A stretch of 64,000 bases of DNA from Bacillus sp. S3 (lineage in GTDB: Bacteria > Bacillota > Bacilli > Bacillales > Cytobacillaceae). A program made the translations under genes and the position numbers. Of the stretch, positions 24,203-32,336 are shown one piece after another. The stretch spans positions 1,175,501 to 1,239,500 of the forward strand of contig NZ_CP039727.1 of assembly GCF_005154805.1 (NCBI RefSeq), in the 5' to 3' direction. Within the stretch, counting starts at the first letter, position 1. The number at the start of each line of letters is the position of its first letter. The notes beneath the pieces were generated by a model. It did not search any database and was not told the DNA's origin. It was given only the letters and a program-made list of their open reading frames with translations.

Positions 24203-25127
24203 ATCTTTGGTTTTTATAGATTTCGATTAAAGCTCGTGCATTCATGCTTAGATAGCGTTCCTTTTTAAAGGTGAATACTAAGGTCCGGGCAGGATGTGAA
24301 GCTAATTTAAAATACGTAAGAGCAGAATGATAAGTACTTCCATCAGCCACCATTTCTGGAACGATTGTTAGGCCGAGCCCATTCCTTACAAGAGATTGGG
24401 CTGTTTCAATACTGCTTGTTTCGTAAGCAATCTTCGGATCAAATCCAGCTCTTGCACATATTTCAAATACCGTGCGTCGAAAACCGTATCCTTGTTTCAA
24501 TACTATAAATGGACAATTGGCAAATACCTCTATAGGTACGGTATTTGGATTGATTGTTTTGGAGGACGAGACGGCTTGTTTTATGGTTTCTGGCATCCAT
24601 TGTACTTGTTCATTTGGTAATGCAAGATAAAGAGGCTCTGTCAACATCGTTTTCGTTAGTAAACGGGAATCTTCAATGGGAAGTGATAATATAGAAATAT
24701 CTACTAATCCTCTTGCTGTTAAATCTATTAGTGTATCTGTCGATTCTTCTATTAAACGAATGGTCACATTTGGATACAGTTCTTGGTAGATTTTCAGAAT
24801 TGGCGGTAAAATATGTCCTCCGGTAATAGCTGTTGAGCCAATTTTTAATTCCCCTCTAATTCCTTCCTTTCGTTCAAGGATCTCCTCTTTTAAATCATCA
24901 CGCATTTGTAAAATCTTCTCGGCTTGTTTTACAAACACTAAACCATCGGGTGTAAGTTCTACTTGACTGCCTGGTTTACGATTAAATAAATATACACCGA
25001 GATCCGTTTCCAATTTGGAAATTTGTTTACTTAATGAAGGCTGCGCAATATGAAGATTGGAAGCAGCTTTTGTGAAGCTCTTTGTTTTATATATCTCTAA
25101 TGCGTACTCGAATAGCCTCATTTCCAT
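24201..25127 (-). CDS. LysR-family transcription regulator
   Basis: 308 aa. The N-terminal HTH (RLFEYALEIYKTKSFTKAASNLHIAQPSLSKQISKLE) is followed by a two-lobed periplasmic-binding-like effector domain (residues ~90-300, GELKIGSTAITGGHILPPIL ...), with VRNGLGLTIVPEM typical of the CysB/CitR-like branch. It is divergent from a methyltransferase gene. A perfect 15-base palindrome with T-N11-A lies 12 bp before its start. Effector and regulon unknown; autorepression with control of the divergent gene is the usual arrangement. Confidence 0.88.
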   Translation of the reverse strand: MEMRLFEYALEIYKTKSFTKAASNLHIAQPSLSKQISKLETDLGVYLFNRKPGSQVELTPDGLVFVKQAEKILQMRDDLKEEILERKEGIRGELKIGSTAITGGHILPPILKIYQELYPNVTIRLIEESTDTLIDLTARGLVDISILSLPIEDSRLLTKTMLTEPLYLALPNEQVQWMPETIKQAVSSSKTINPNTVPIEVFANCPFIVLKQGYGFRRTVFEICARAGFDPKIAYETSSIETAQSLVRNGLGLTIVPEMVADGSTYHSALTYFKLASHPARTLVFTFKKERYLSMNARALIEIYKNQR

Positions 25128-25138
25128 ACGACCACCCC

Positions 25139-25153
25139 ATAGCTAATAGCTAT
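25139..25153. promoter_or_regulatory. LysR-type T-N11-A palindrome
   Basis: ATAGCTAATAGCTAT is a perfect dyad and contains T-N11-A, the signature of LysR-family sites. It lies in the divergent region between the LysR gene and the methyltransferase gene. Confidence 0.5.
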
Positions 25154-25244
25154 TAATATAATAGATTATATATCTTAGACGAATAATTGGTATATGAATT
25201 ATGATGAAAATATAAATTTTAAAAAATTGAAGGGGTGTTAGTAC

Positions 25245-26030
25245 ATGAGTTCTGTAAATGTGTGGAATGCAGATTTGTATGATAATAAATTAAGTTTTGT
25301 GGCAAACTTTGGTAAGGGCATTGTTGAACTTCTTCAGCCGCAAAAGGGCGAGAGGATCCTTGATTTGGGCTGTGGCACTGGAGATCTTTCCTATGAAATT
25401 TCTAAGTCTGGGGCGTTTGTGATCGGGATGGATTCATCAGAGGCCATGATTATAAAAGCACGTGATAAATATCCGCAAATCCCGTTCATCATTGATAATG
25501 GAGAAACATTTAGAACCAATGAAAAATATGATGCTGTTTTTTCAAACGCAGCCCTTCATTGGATGAAAAATGCTGAGAATGTAGTTGAGTCAATTGGGAT
25601 GGCATTATGTAGCGGCGGCCGCCTTGTTGCTGAATTCGGCGGCAAAGGAAATGTCCAAACCGTTATTCAGGGAATAACAGAGGTACTTAATCAAGATTAC
25701 GGAATCAATGTAGAAAATAGAAACCCTTGGTACTTTCCAAGTATTGGGGAATTTAGTACATTACTAGAGCAGCACGGATTTAAGGTATCGTATGCTCATC
25801 ATTTTTCTCGGCCTACACCGTTACCAGATGGGGAAAAAGGGCTAAATCATTGGTTGAATGGTTTTGCAGATGACTTTTTTCCTGAATTCTCGGAAGAAGA
25901 AAGAGTAGTTATTTATGAAAAAATCAAAAATAAGATTCAGTACAATTTATTTAAAAATGGTATATGGGTAGCGGATTATGAACGAATTCGGATTGTGGCA
26001 AGTAAGGAAACAAATGGTTCTGTTTTATAA
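25245..26030 (+). CDS. SAM-dependent methyltransferase (Tam-like)
   Basis: 261 aa. Motif I ILDLGCGTGDLSYEISK, motif II DSSEAMIIKARDKYP, then YDAVFSNAALHWMKNAENVV, as in trans-aconitate methyltransferase and related small-molecule class I enzymes. The C-terminal PTPLPDGEKGLNHWLNGFADDFFPEFSEEE is also Tam-like. Substrate not provable. Preceded by GGGGTG and divergent from the LysR regulator that may control it. Confidence 0.82.
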   Translation: MSSVNVWNADLYDNKLSFVANFGKGIVELLQPQKGERILDLGCGTGDLSYEISKSGAFVIGMDSSEAMIIKARDKYPQIPFIIDNGETFRTNEKYDAVFSNAALHWMKNAENVVESIGMALCSGGRLVAEFGGKGNVQTVIQGITEVLNQDYGINVENRNPWYFPSIGEFSTLLEQHGFKVSYAHHFSRPTPLPDGEKGLNHWLNGFADDFFPEFSEEERVVIYEKIKNKIQYNLFKNGIWVADYERIRIVASKETNGSVL

Positions 26031-26142
26031 TAAAACAGAAAGAGTGGATATTAACTAAAAGTAAATTGGTCTAAATCTAACGGTAAACCTATATTTTATA
26101 TGGAAGGATACACATATTCCATATGAAATAGGTGAGACCCAT

Positions 26143-26361
26143 ATGTTTGCTGTTCATTTTTTTGAAAAGAAAAATCTGTTATTAAGTCAGCTGCTTCAAC
26201 GTGTTCCGACTGAAGGGGAGGATCTAAAAATTAAAGGCAAGAAAGCAAAAGTTTCAAGTGTTAGTAGTGTGGATGAAAATGTTTTTCATGTCCAAGTGGT
26301 TGTAGAAACGGTTAAGAAAAGTAAATTTGTGGTAGATAACGCAAAAAAGAAAAAAAGGTAA
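26143..26361 (+). CDS. Small basic hypothetical protein
   Basis: 72 aa, starting MFAVHFFEKKNLLLSQLLQRVP and ending in a Lys/Arg cluster (NAKKKKR). The middle alternates short beta-type stretches (VHVQVVVETV-like), suggesting a small barrel that could bind nucleic acid, but no family is recognised. GGTGAG precedes ATG 26143, and a strong terminator follows at once, so it is an independent unit. Confidence 0.6.
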   Translation: MFAVHFFEKKNLLLSQLLQRVPTEGEDLKIKGKKAKVSSVSSVDENVFHVQVVVETVKKSKFVVDNAKKKKR

Positions 26362-26366
26362 ATAAA

Positions 26367-26409
26367 AAAAGCAGTGTAATTTCAATTTGATTGAAATTGT
26401 ACTGCTTTT
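26367..26409. terminator. Strong bidirectional terminator
   Basis: Twenty-base stem (26367-26386 with 26390-26409) closed by a three-base loop, all pairs canonical apart from two G-T. A and T tracts at the ends allow function in both directions between convergent genes. Confidence 0.88.
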
Positions 26410-26414
26410 AATAG

Positions 26415-27377
26415 TTAATATCCTTTTGAAAAATCAACAAGATTAATGGTTGGTGTTTTTCCCGCAAGATAGTCTTTAAGATTAGGGATTAAGATGTTTT
26501 CGATTACGCGCTTGTTATAGTGCTCCGTTGAACCGGAAGTGTGCGGCGTAATAATGACGTTTTGCATTTCCCATAATGGACTTTGCGCCGTTAATGGTTC
26601 TGTTTCAAAAACATCTAAACCTGCACCGGCGATAGTTCCTTCTTGGAGGGCCGTAATAAGCTCCTCCTCTACTACGATTTCCCCGCGTCCAATATTAATA
26701 AAGAAGGCAGAGTTCTTCATTTGGTTAAACTGTTCTGCACCAAATAAATGATGGGTTTCTTTTGTATGTGGGAGAGTCACCACAATATAGTCACACTTAG
26801 GCAGCAACAGATCTAATTGATCTGGAGTGTACATTTCGTCCACATAGTCAACCGGCCTGCCTGAGTTTCTTACACCAAGTACAGTCATCCCAAATGCCTT
26901 GGCAATCTTCGCTGTTTCTTTGCCAATCTCTCCTACGCCAATGATTCCAATTGTTTTCTCGTGCATTTCCAGCCCCATGTGTGCATGATGCCAGGTTTTT
27001 GCTTGTTGGTTTTTAACGTATGTATGAATTTTTCGAGTTAAGCCAAGCATGAAGGCAAAAATGGTTTCAGAAATGGGATAGGCGTGAACGCCATTAGCAC
27101 TTGTCAGGGTAATTTGATTCGCTCGCAATGTTTCAAGCGGCAGGGAGTCGATTCCGGCACTCCAGGTTTGCAGCCATTTAAGCTTGGATTCAGAAGTAAG
27201 GCAATATTCCTCCAACCCCTTTTTCCAGCCGGCAATAATTTCAGCATCCTTAGCATGTTCCAGATAGATCTCTTTATCTTTGCTTACGATAAGCTCCCAA
27301 CCAGGAATTACATTTTTAATTAGCTCGATTTGATCCTGTTCCAGTTTATGGGTGATGACCATTTTCCTTTTTTCCAT
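26415..27377 (-). CDS. D-2-hydroxyacid dehydrogenase (phosphoglycerate dehydrogenase-like)
   Basis: 320 aa. The NAD-binding Rossmann fold shows GVGEIGKETAKIAKAFGM, then LPHTKETHHLF, NIGRGEIVVEEELITAL (catalytic Arg), GLDVFETEPL (Glu) and ITPHTSG (catalytic His). It has the catalytic domain only, without an ACT regulatory domain, so it is not a biosynthetic SerA of the long type. Probably reduces a 2-ketoacid. GGAGGG precedes ATG 27377. It stands alone between a terminator and the sigma-54 promoter region of the divergent operon. Confidence 0.85.
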   Translation of the reverse strand: MEKRKMVITHKLEQDQIELIKNVIPGWELIVSKDKEIYLEHAKDAEIIAGWKKGLEEYCLTSESKLKWLQTWSAGIDSLPLETLRANQITLTSANGVHAYPISETIFAFMLGLTRKIHTYVKNQQAKTWHHAHMGLEMHEKTIGIIGVGEIGKETAKIAKAFGMTVLGVRNSGRPVDYVDEMYTPDQLDLLLPKCDYIVVTLPHTKETHHLFGAEQFNQMKNSAFFINIGRGEIVVEEELITALQEGTIAGAGLDVFETEPLTAQSPLWEMQNVIITPHTSGSTEHYNKRVIENILIPNLKDYLAGKTPTINLVDFSKGY

Positions 27378-27489
27378 ACAATCCCTCCGTCAAAAGATGC
27401 CAATATAAATTAATGATAACGCAAGTAAGGAAAAATATTAACATTTTTTGAATAACCATTTCATTTCCCCTTTTCTTCGTACTCCAACC

Positions 27490-27536
27490 TGTACAATTTT
27501 TGGGCACTTTTAAAAAAACTGTCCGAACCATAGACA
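27490..27536 (+). promoter_or_regulatory. Paired candidate activator sites (UAS) of the sigma-54 promoter
   Basis: Two dyads: TGTAC-N7-GGGCA (27490-27506) and TGTCC-N7-AGACA (27520-27536), 30 bp apart. They match the dyad TGTCC-N7-GGACA in front of the second sigma-54 promoter (30599-30615). Positioned about 54-100 bp upstream of the -24 element, they are likely sites for the AAA+ activator encoded nearby. Confidence 0.55.
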
Positions 27537-27589
27537 TTTGAAAAAGGATAGCTGTTTGATCCGACTAATCTTTATGAAAAAGTCTCATC

Positions 27590-27606
27590 TGGCATAATTC
27601 TTGCAA
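27590..27606 (+). promoter_or_regulatory. Sigma-54 (SigL) promoter, SDR gene
   Basis: TGGCAT-N5-TTGCA (27590-27605) matches the -24/-12 consensus TGGCAC-N5-TTGCW with one mismatch. It is followed at the right distance by the leader of the gene at 27646. Confidence 0.8.
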
Positions 27607-27645
27607 AATAGGAGGTTAGGAATGTCATGAAGGAGGACAAAGTAT

Positions 27646-28413
27646 ATGAAAATACAAGATTGTCGCGCAATTGTTACAGGCGGCGCGTCTGGACTTGGTG
27701 AGGCAACAGTTCGTACCATTGTTCAAAATGGTGGAAAGGCTGTTATTTTTGACCAATCAGAAGAAAAAGGTGTGCGCCTTCAAAGTGAGTTAGGGGAAGA
27801 AGTTTTATTTCTAAGAGTGGATGTAACAAAAGAAGAGGATATTCAAGAAGCGGTTAATAAAGCGGCAGAATTCATGGGCGAGGTCAATTCGGTTGTGAAC
27901 TGTGCCGGGATTGGAATAGCAGAAAAGGTGCTTGGACGAAAGGGTGCCCATAATCTAGCGCTCTTTTCAAAAGTGATTAATGTGAATTTAATAGGATCTT
28001 TTAATGTGATTCGTTTGGCAGCGGAAAAAATGATGAGTAATGAAGTGAACGACCAAAATGAAAGAGGTGTGATCATCAATACTGCTTCGGTTGCAGCTTA
28101 CGATGGACAAATTGGCCAAGCTGCCTACAGTGCATCAAAAGGCGGAATTGTTGGGATGACTTTGCCGATTGCGAGAGAATTTGCCCGTTACGGAATCCGT
28201 GTTATGACCATTGCTCCAGGACTCTTTCACACACCAATGTTTGACACGTTGCCCCAAGAAGCCCGGGACTCACTTGGAAAAATGGTGCCGTTTCCTTCAA
28301 GACTTGGCTACCCAAATGAGTATGCCCACCTTGTCCAAAGTATTATCGAAAACCCAATGCTTAACGGGGAAACCATCAGACTTGATGGAGCCATCCGCAT
28401 GCAGCCAAAATAA
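27646..28413 (+). CDS. SDR-family 3-hydroxyacyl-CoA dehydrogenase (type II like)
   Basis: 255-aa short-chain dehydrogenase. Cofactor motif TGGASGLG (residues ~11-18), NCAGIG, and catalytic Ser...YSASK (in NTASVAAYDGQIGQAAYSASK). VMTIAPGLFHTPMFDTLPQEARDSLGKMVPFPSRLG is characteristic of the human HSD17B10/3-hydroxy-2-methylbutyryl-CoA dehydrogenase type. It would oxidise a 3-hydroxyacyl-CoA with NAD+, the third step of beta-oxidation, complementing the acyl-CoA dehydrogenase and thiolase encoded later. Own sigma-54 promoter, AGGAGG site. Confidence 0.87.
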   Translation: MKIQDCRAIVTGGASGLGEATVRTIVQNGGKAVIFDQSEEKGVRLQSELGEEVLFLRVDVTKEEDIQEAVNKAAEFMGEVNSVVNCAGIGIAEKVLGRKGAHNLALFSKVINVNLIGSFNVIRLAAEKMMSNEVNDQNERGVIINTASVAAYDGQIGQAAYSASKGGIVGMTLPIAREFARYGIRVMTIAPGLFHTPMFDTLPQEARDSLGKMVPFPSRLGYPNEYAHLVQSIIENPMLNGETIRLDGAIRMQPK

Positions 28414-28467
28414 AATAAAATGAAATGGCTCAGTTCGCTAAAAATAAAATCATAGATATTTTTTCAT

Positions 28468-28494
28468 AGGGAATCCCTCAAAGGAATTCCCTTC
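28468..28494. terminator. Hairpin between convergent genes
   Basis: GGGAATCCC...GGAATTCCC imperfect stem (one bulge) followed on the plus strand by TTCTTC. Weak but correctly placed. Confidence 0.45.
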
Positions 28495-28499
28495 TTCAA

Positions 28500-28706
28500 T
28501 CAGCCTCCCAAGAATAGATCGATAATATTGGAAGCTGTCGATGTTTTCTTGTTATAAAACTCCGAATAACCACACTTCTTGCAAAAAACTACCGTAAACC
28601 TATTGTGCTGGATATCTAACATTTTCGATATTCCTGTTCCTGTCATCGCCACATCTTTTGTACCTGTATCACGGCTTCCGCATTTAATACAGCCTTTTTC
28701 GCTCAT
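28500..28706 (-). CDS. Small zinc-ribbon protein
   Basis: 68 aa. Two CxxC knuckles, CIKCGS and CKKCGY, about 35 residues apart make a zinc ribbon of the nucleic-acid-binding Zn-ribbon type (COG3478-like). The central GTGISKMLDIQHNRFTVVF and C-terminal NIIDLFLGG are typical of that family. ATG 28706 is preferred over an upstream in-frame ATG because GAGGAG lies eight bases before it. Function of the family is unknown. It lies between two genes of the sigma-54 regulon but on the opposite strand. Confidence 0.75.
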   Translation of the reverse strand: MSEKGCIKCGSRDTGTKDVAMTGTGISKMLDIQHNRFTVVFCKKCGYSEFYNKKTSTASNIIDLFLGG

Positions 28707-28843
28707 CGTGTCACTCCTCAATATATTGTCTTTAAATATCTACGATTAATAAGTTTAAATGTTTCATAATTTTCAAATTGTTATTGCGGAAATATTCTGT
28801 GTTTTTGGTACAATAGAGGTATGTGAAAAGAGGGAGTGATGAC

Positions 28844-30589
28844 ATGCTCCAATTTAAAGACATAATTACACCCGTTGATTTTATTGCCACTGAAGATACG
28901 ACGCTAAAAGAAGCGATTAGCCTCATGCACCAAAAGAAGTGGAATCTTTTGCCTGTTACAGATTCATGCAGTCATCCCGTTGGGGTTTTTACCCGAAGCA
29001 GTTTGCATCAAATGGTGACAGAAGAAACCTCACTTACCACTCCAATTAAAAATTACATAAAAAAACGGGTTGAAAAGATTCGTATTGATACCCCTTATGA
29101 AAAAATTGAAGAACTCGTCAAAACTAGCAAGGTTGGCACGGGTGTGGTCGTGGATGAACAGAATCGTGTCGTAGGAATCCTGACGAAAACGGACATGGTG
29201 ATGTCACTCTTGCAAACCTCTCAAGAATTACAAATGATAAAAAAATTAAAGAGAACATTGGAAACGGCGATTGACCATGCTTTTGATGGAATCATCATGA
29301 CGGATGAAAAGAAAGTCATTACCATGGTTAGCCCTCCGCTCTTGGAATTGTTTAATCTTCTAGAAGATGAGGTGCTGTACAAACAAGCAGTTATTGTTTT
29401 ACCGCAGCTGAATCTCGAAAAAGTTTATGAATCGGCAACAGCAGAGGTTAGCGGATTTTTAGAAATCAACGGGATTAAATATATCGTTCACCGGATTCCA
29501 ATTATTGAGGATGGAAAAGTAATCGGGGCAATCGGCAAGGTTGTCTTCCGCCAATTAAACGAGGTGAGCGAATTATTTAAAAAGCTTCAGAAGGCAGAAA
29601 ATAAGGCGAACTTTTATCATCAGCAATATCAAAAATCGGAAACAGCCAAGTTCACCTGGGAACATATTTTAAGTACGGACCCCTTTATGGAAAAATTGAA
29701 GAAAAGCGGTGCGAAGGCAGGAAAAGGAAGATCGACGGTGCTTATTCTCGGAGAGAGCGGAACCGGAAAGGAGCTGTTTGCTCAAGCGATTCATAACAGC
29801 AGTGCTAGAAGCACAGGTAAGTTTGTCGTTGTTAATTGTGCTGCGATTCCTGAGGATTTACTAGAATCCGAGTTTTTTGGCTATGAAGAGGGAGCGTTTA
29901 CCGGAGCAAAGCAAAAAGGAAAGCTTGGGAAGTTTGATCTTGCAAACGGTGGGACACTTTTCCTTGATGAGATTGGCGACATGTCTCTGACCTTGCAAGC
30001 GAAGCTACTTCGCGTCCTCCAAGAACGGGAATTTTACCGGGTTGGCGGAACCGTAAAGATAAAAGTAGATGTCCGAATTATTGCTGCCACGAATAGAAAT
30101 TTAGAAGAGATGGTCAAAGACGGTCTTTTTAGAGAGGATTTATATTATCGTCTCAATGTTATTTCGCTTCATATTCCGCCGCTCCGCAATCGTCCATATG
30201 ATGTTAATCATTTAATCAGCCAGTTTATGATTGAATTTAATCAAATTTTAGGTACGAGTATTACCGGTTTGGAGGATGATGCCAATAAAGCACTGCTGAA
30301 TTATGACTGGCCGGGAAATGTTCGGGAATTAAGGAATGTTATGGAACGGGCGATGACATTTTCTGAAACTGGAAAAGTGAAATACGAGGACCTCCCGGAT
30401 TATTTAATGAAACAAGTTCAACTCAATGAACCAATTTTACATGTATCCATGGTTAAAAATGCAGAACTCGAGGCAATTAAAAAAGCGCTTGTGCAGGTGC
30501 AGGGAAATAAAGTGCAAGCAGCTAGATTACTAGGAATCAGCCGCTCTGGTTTGTATGAAAAAATAAAGAAATACAAACTAACAACGTAA
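28844..30589 (+). CDS. Sigma-54-dependent activator with CBS pair and PAS domain
   Basis: 581 aa. Residues 1-120 hold two CBS motifs (IITPVDFIATEDTTLKEAI; YEKIEELVKTSKVGTGVVV), which usually bind adenine nucleotides. Next comes a PAS-like domain (~135-235), then the AAA+ core with Walker A GESGTGKE (~303), GAFTGA (~351, contact with sigma-54) and NGGTLFLDEIG, and a C-terminal Fis-type HTH (NKVQAARLLGISRSGLYEKIKKY). ATG 28844 is chosen for AGGGAG; GTG 28823 upstream is less likely. It probably activates the two sigma-54 promoters that flank it. The layout resembles B. subtilis activators such as BkdR and RocR, but the CBS pair suggests sensing of energy state or a CoA/adenylate ligand. Confidence 0.9.
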   Translation: MLQFKDIITPVDFIATEDTTLKEAISLMHQKKWNLLPVTDSCSHPVGVFTRSSLHQMVTEETSLTTPIKNYIKKRVEKIRIDTPYEKIEELVKTSKVGTGVVVDEQNRVVGILTKTDMVMSLLQTSQELQMIKKLKRTLETAIDHAFDGIIMTDEKKVITMVSPPLLELFNLLEDEVLYKQAVIVLPQLNLEKVYESATAEVSGFLEINGIKYIVHRIPIIEDGKVIGAIGKVVFRQLNEVSELFKKLQKAENKANFYHQQYQKSETAKFTWEHILSTDPFMEKLKKSGAKAGKGRSTVLILGESGTGKELFAQAIHNSSARSTGKFVVVNCAAIPEDLLESEFFGYEEGAFTGAKQKGKLGKFDLANGGTLFLDEIGDMSLTLQAKLLRVLQEREFYRVGGTVKIKVDVRIIAATNRNLEEMVKDGLFREDLYYRLNVISLHIPPLRNRPYDVNHLISQFMIEFNQILGTSITGLEDDANKALLNYDWPGNVRELRNVMERAMTFSETGKVKYEDLPDYLMKQVQLNEPILHVSMVKNAELEAIKKALVQVQGNKVQAARLLGISRSGLYEKIKKYKLTT

Positions 30590-30598
30590 ATCCAAGGG

Positions 30599-30647
30599 TG
30601 TCCAGTAATTGGACACCAAATTACTATTCATGTACAGACGAGAAACA
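30599..30647 (+). promoter_or_regulatory. Paired candidate activator sites upstream of the acyl-CoA operon
   Basis: A perfect dyad GGTGTCCA-N5-TGGACACC (core TGTCC-N7-GGACA at 30599-30615) and a weaker TGTAC-N7-AAACA (30631-30647), 32 bp apart. This repeats the paired layout before the SDR promoter. The first dyad could double as a weak terminator for the activator gene but lacks a T run. Confidence 0.55.
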
Positions 30648-30710
30648 CGTTAATGTTGCAGACCTAGACCTTAAGACGTTAGCGAGCTACGAACCTATTT
30701 ATTGGAATAT

Positions 30711-30726
30711 TGGCATAATAATTGCA
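30711..30726 (+). promoter_or_regulatory. Sigma-54 (SigL) promoter, acyl-CoA operon
   Basis: TGGCAT-AATAA-TTGCAT (30711-30727) fits the -24/-12 consensus with one mismatch, 42-57 bp before the ligase start at 30768. The first 6 bases are identical to the -24 element at 27590. Confidence 0.8.
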
Positions 30727-30767
30727 TACTTCAAAATGAATCTTTTTTAAAAAAAGGAGGATCTAAA

Positions 30768-32336
30768 ATGAATATCGGAAGTCTCTTATCTCAAAGTGCC
30801 CGCAAGTTCCCTGAATTCCCAGCAATCCAATGTGAAGGCAGATGCTATTCCTACAGACAATTTAACGAAGAGGTAAATAGATTTGCTCACGGACTGCTTG
30901 GCCAAGGTGTGAACAAAGGTGACAGGCTTGCGTTAATGATGAAGAATTCAGACCACTTTGTCTTTACCTTTTTTGCCGCTGCTAAAATTGGCGCTGTCGC
31001 TGTTCCAATAAACTTTCGATTGACCGCTACAGAGGTCCAGTACATATTAGAGCAATCAGATGCGGCCATAGTGGTATGTGATAAAGAATTTGAACAGCTT
31101 ATTGCTGAAGCAGAACAAGGAACATCCATCCGGATGGTCATCACGGTGGGAGAGCCCGAAACGGCGGGTTTCTATTCATATGAAAAAGTTTTATCTGATA
31201 ACAGGGATGAACCCGCTATTGAAGTTTCAGAAAAGGACGATGTCGAAATTTTGTACACTTCGGGTACGACAGGACGTCCAAAGGGAGCCCTCTTTGATCA
31301 TAGTCAAATTTTCAAAGTCGGAATTTCCGTCGTCATCAGTATGGAGATTAGCCAGCAAGAACGTATTCTCCATTTAGCACCGTTGTTCCACTCAGCACAA
31401 TTAAATCTATTCTTAATTTCCGGCGTTGCCCTTGGTGCGACGCATATTATCCATCGAGATTTCCATCCAGTTAAAACACTGCAAGCCATTCAAGAACATA
31501 AAATTACCCATTTATTTGCTGTACCCGCGATGTATACGTTCTTGCTCCAAGTTCCGAATGCTGCCGAATATGATTTGTCATCCATTAAGAGAGTTGGATA
31601 TGGGGCAGCCCCGATGGCACCGGAGCTTGTTAAAAAAAGTATGCAGTTATTTAAAACAGATCAATTTTACAATTTATGCGGTCTAACGGAAGCGGGACCA
31701 GGCGGGATTCTCCTAGATCCGGAGGGGCATAAACTACATCTTGGCAAGGGTGGCAAACCAATCTTTATGACTGAAACGCGGGTTGTCAATGAAGAAGGGA
31801 AAGACGTGTTACCAGGTGTAATTGGTGAATTTATTCTTCGCAGTCCGATGGTGATGAAGGAGTATTATAAAAAGCCCGATGAAACAAAGAGCACCCTTAA
31901 AAATGGCTGGCTTTATACAGGTGATTTGGCAACGATTGACGAGGAAGGCTATATTACCTTAGTTGACCGGAAAAAGGACATGATCATCTCGGGCGGGGAA
32001 AATGTATATTCCGTTGAGGTGGAAGGCGTTCTGTATGAACATCCGGCTGTTCTTGAGGCAGCGATTATCGGATTGCCGGATGAGGTATGGGGCGAGGCTG
32101 TTTGTGCGATCATTGTCCCAAAAGAGGGTGCAGTGATTGATGAACAGGAATTGCGCAGCTTCTGCCGGGAGAAGCTGGCTGGTTACAAGGTCCCAAGGCG
32201 GATTTTTATTGAACAGCAGCTGCCAAGGAACGCTTCTGGAAAAATACTAAAATACCAATTACGGCAGAAAATGAATCAAATGAGTGGTGAGAAGAATAAC
32301 CGAAGCACTTCCTCAACTGAAAGTGAGGTTATCTAA
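30768..32336 (+). CDS. Acyl-CoA synthetase (AMP-forming)
   Basis: 522 aa, adenylate-forming family. P-loop YTSGTTGRPKG, A5-type motif GLTEAGPGG, WLYTGDLATIDEEGYI and the C-terminal catalytic Lys in PRNASGKILK. It activates a fatty or aromatic carboxylic acid to its CoA thioester; chain type not predictable. AAAGGAGG before ATG 30768. First gene of the operon; its stop overlaps the next start (TAATG). Confidence 0.9.
   Translation: MNIGSLLSQSARKFPEFPAIQCEGRCYSYRQFNEEVNRFAHGLLGQGVNKGDRLALMMKNSDHFVFTFFAAAKIGAVAVPINFRLTATEVQYILEQSDAAIVVCDKEFEQLIAEAEQGTSIRMVITVGEPETAGFYSYEKVLSDNRDEPAIEVSEKDDVEILYTSGTTGRPKGALFDHSQIFKVGISVVISMEISQQERILHLAPLFHSAQLNLFLISGVALGATHIIHRDFHPVKTLQAIQEHKITHLFAVPAMYTFLLQVPNAAEYDLSSIKRVGYGAAPMAPELVKKSMQLFKTDQFYNLCGLTEAGPGGILLDPEGHKLHLGKGGKPIFMTETRVVNEEGKDVLPGVIGEFILRSPMVMKEYYKKPDETKSTLKNGWLYTGDLATIDEEGYITLVDRKKDMIISGGENVYSVEVEGVLYEHPAVLEAAIIGLPDEVWGEAVCAIIVPKEGAVIDEQELRSFCREKLAGYKVPRRIFIEQQLPRNASGKILKYQLRQKMNQMSGEKNNRSTSSTESEVI

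Noticed and set aside
24201..25127. Possible role of the LysR regulator in controlling rtcB
   Set aside because: rtcB is convergent and ends in a terminator; the palindrome lies on the methyltransferase side.
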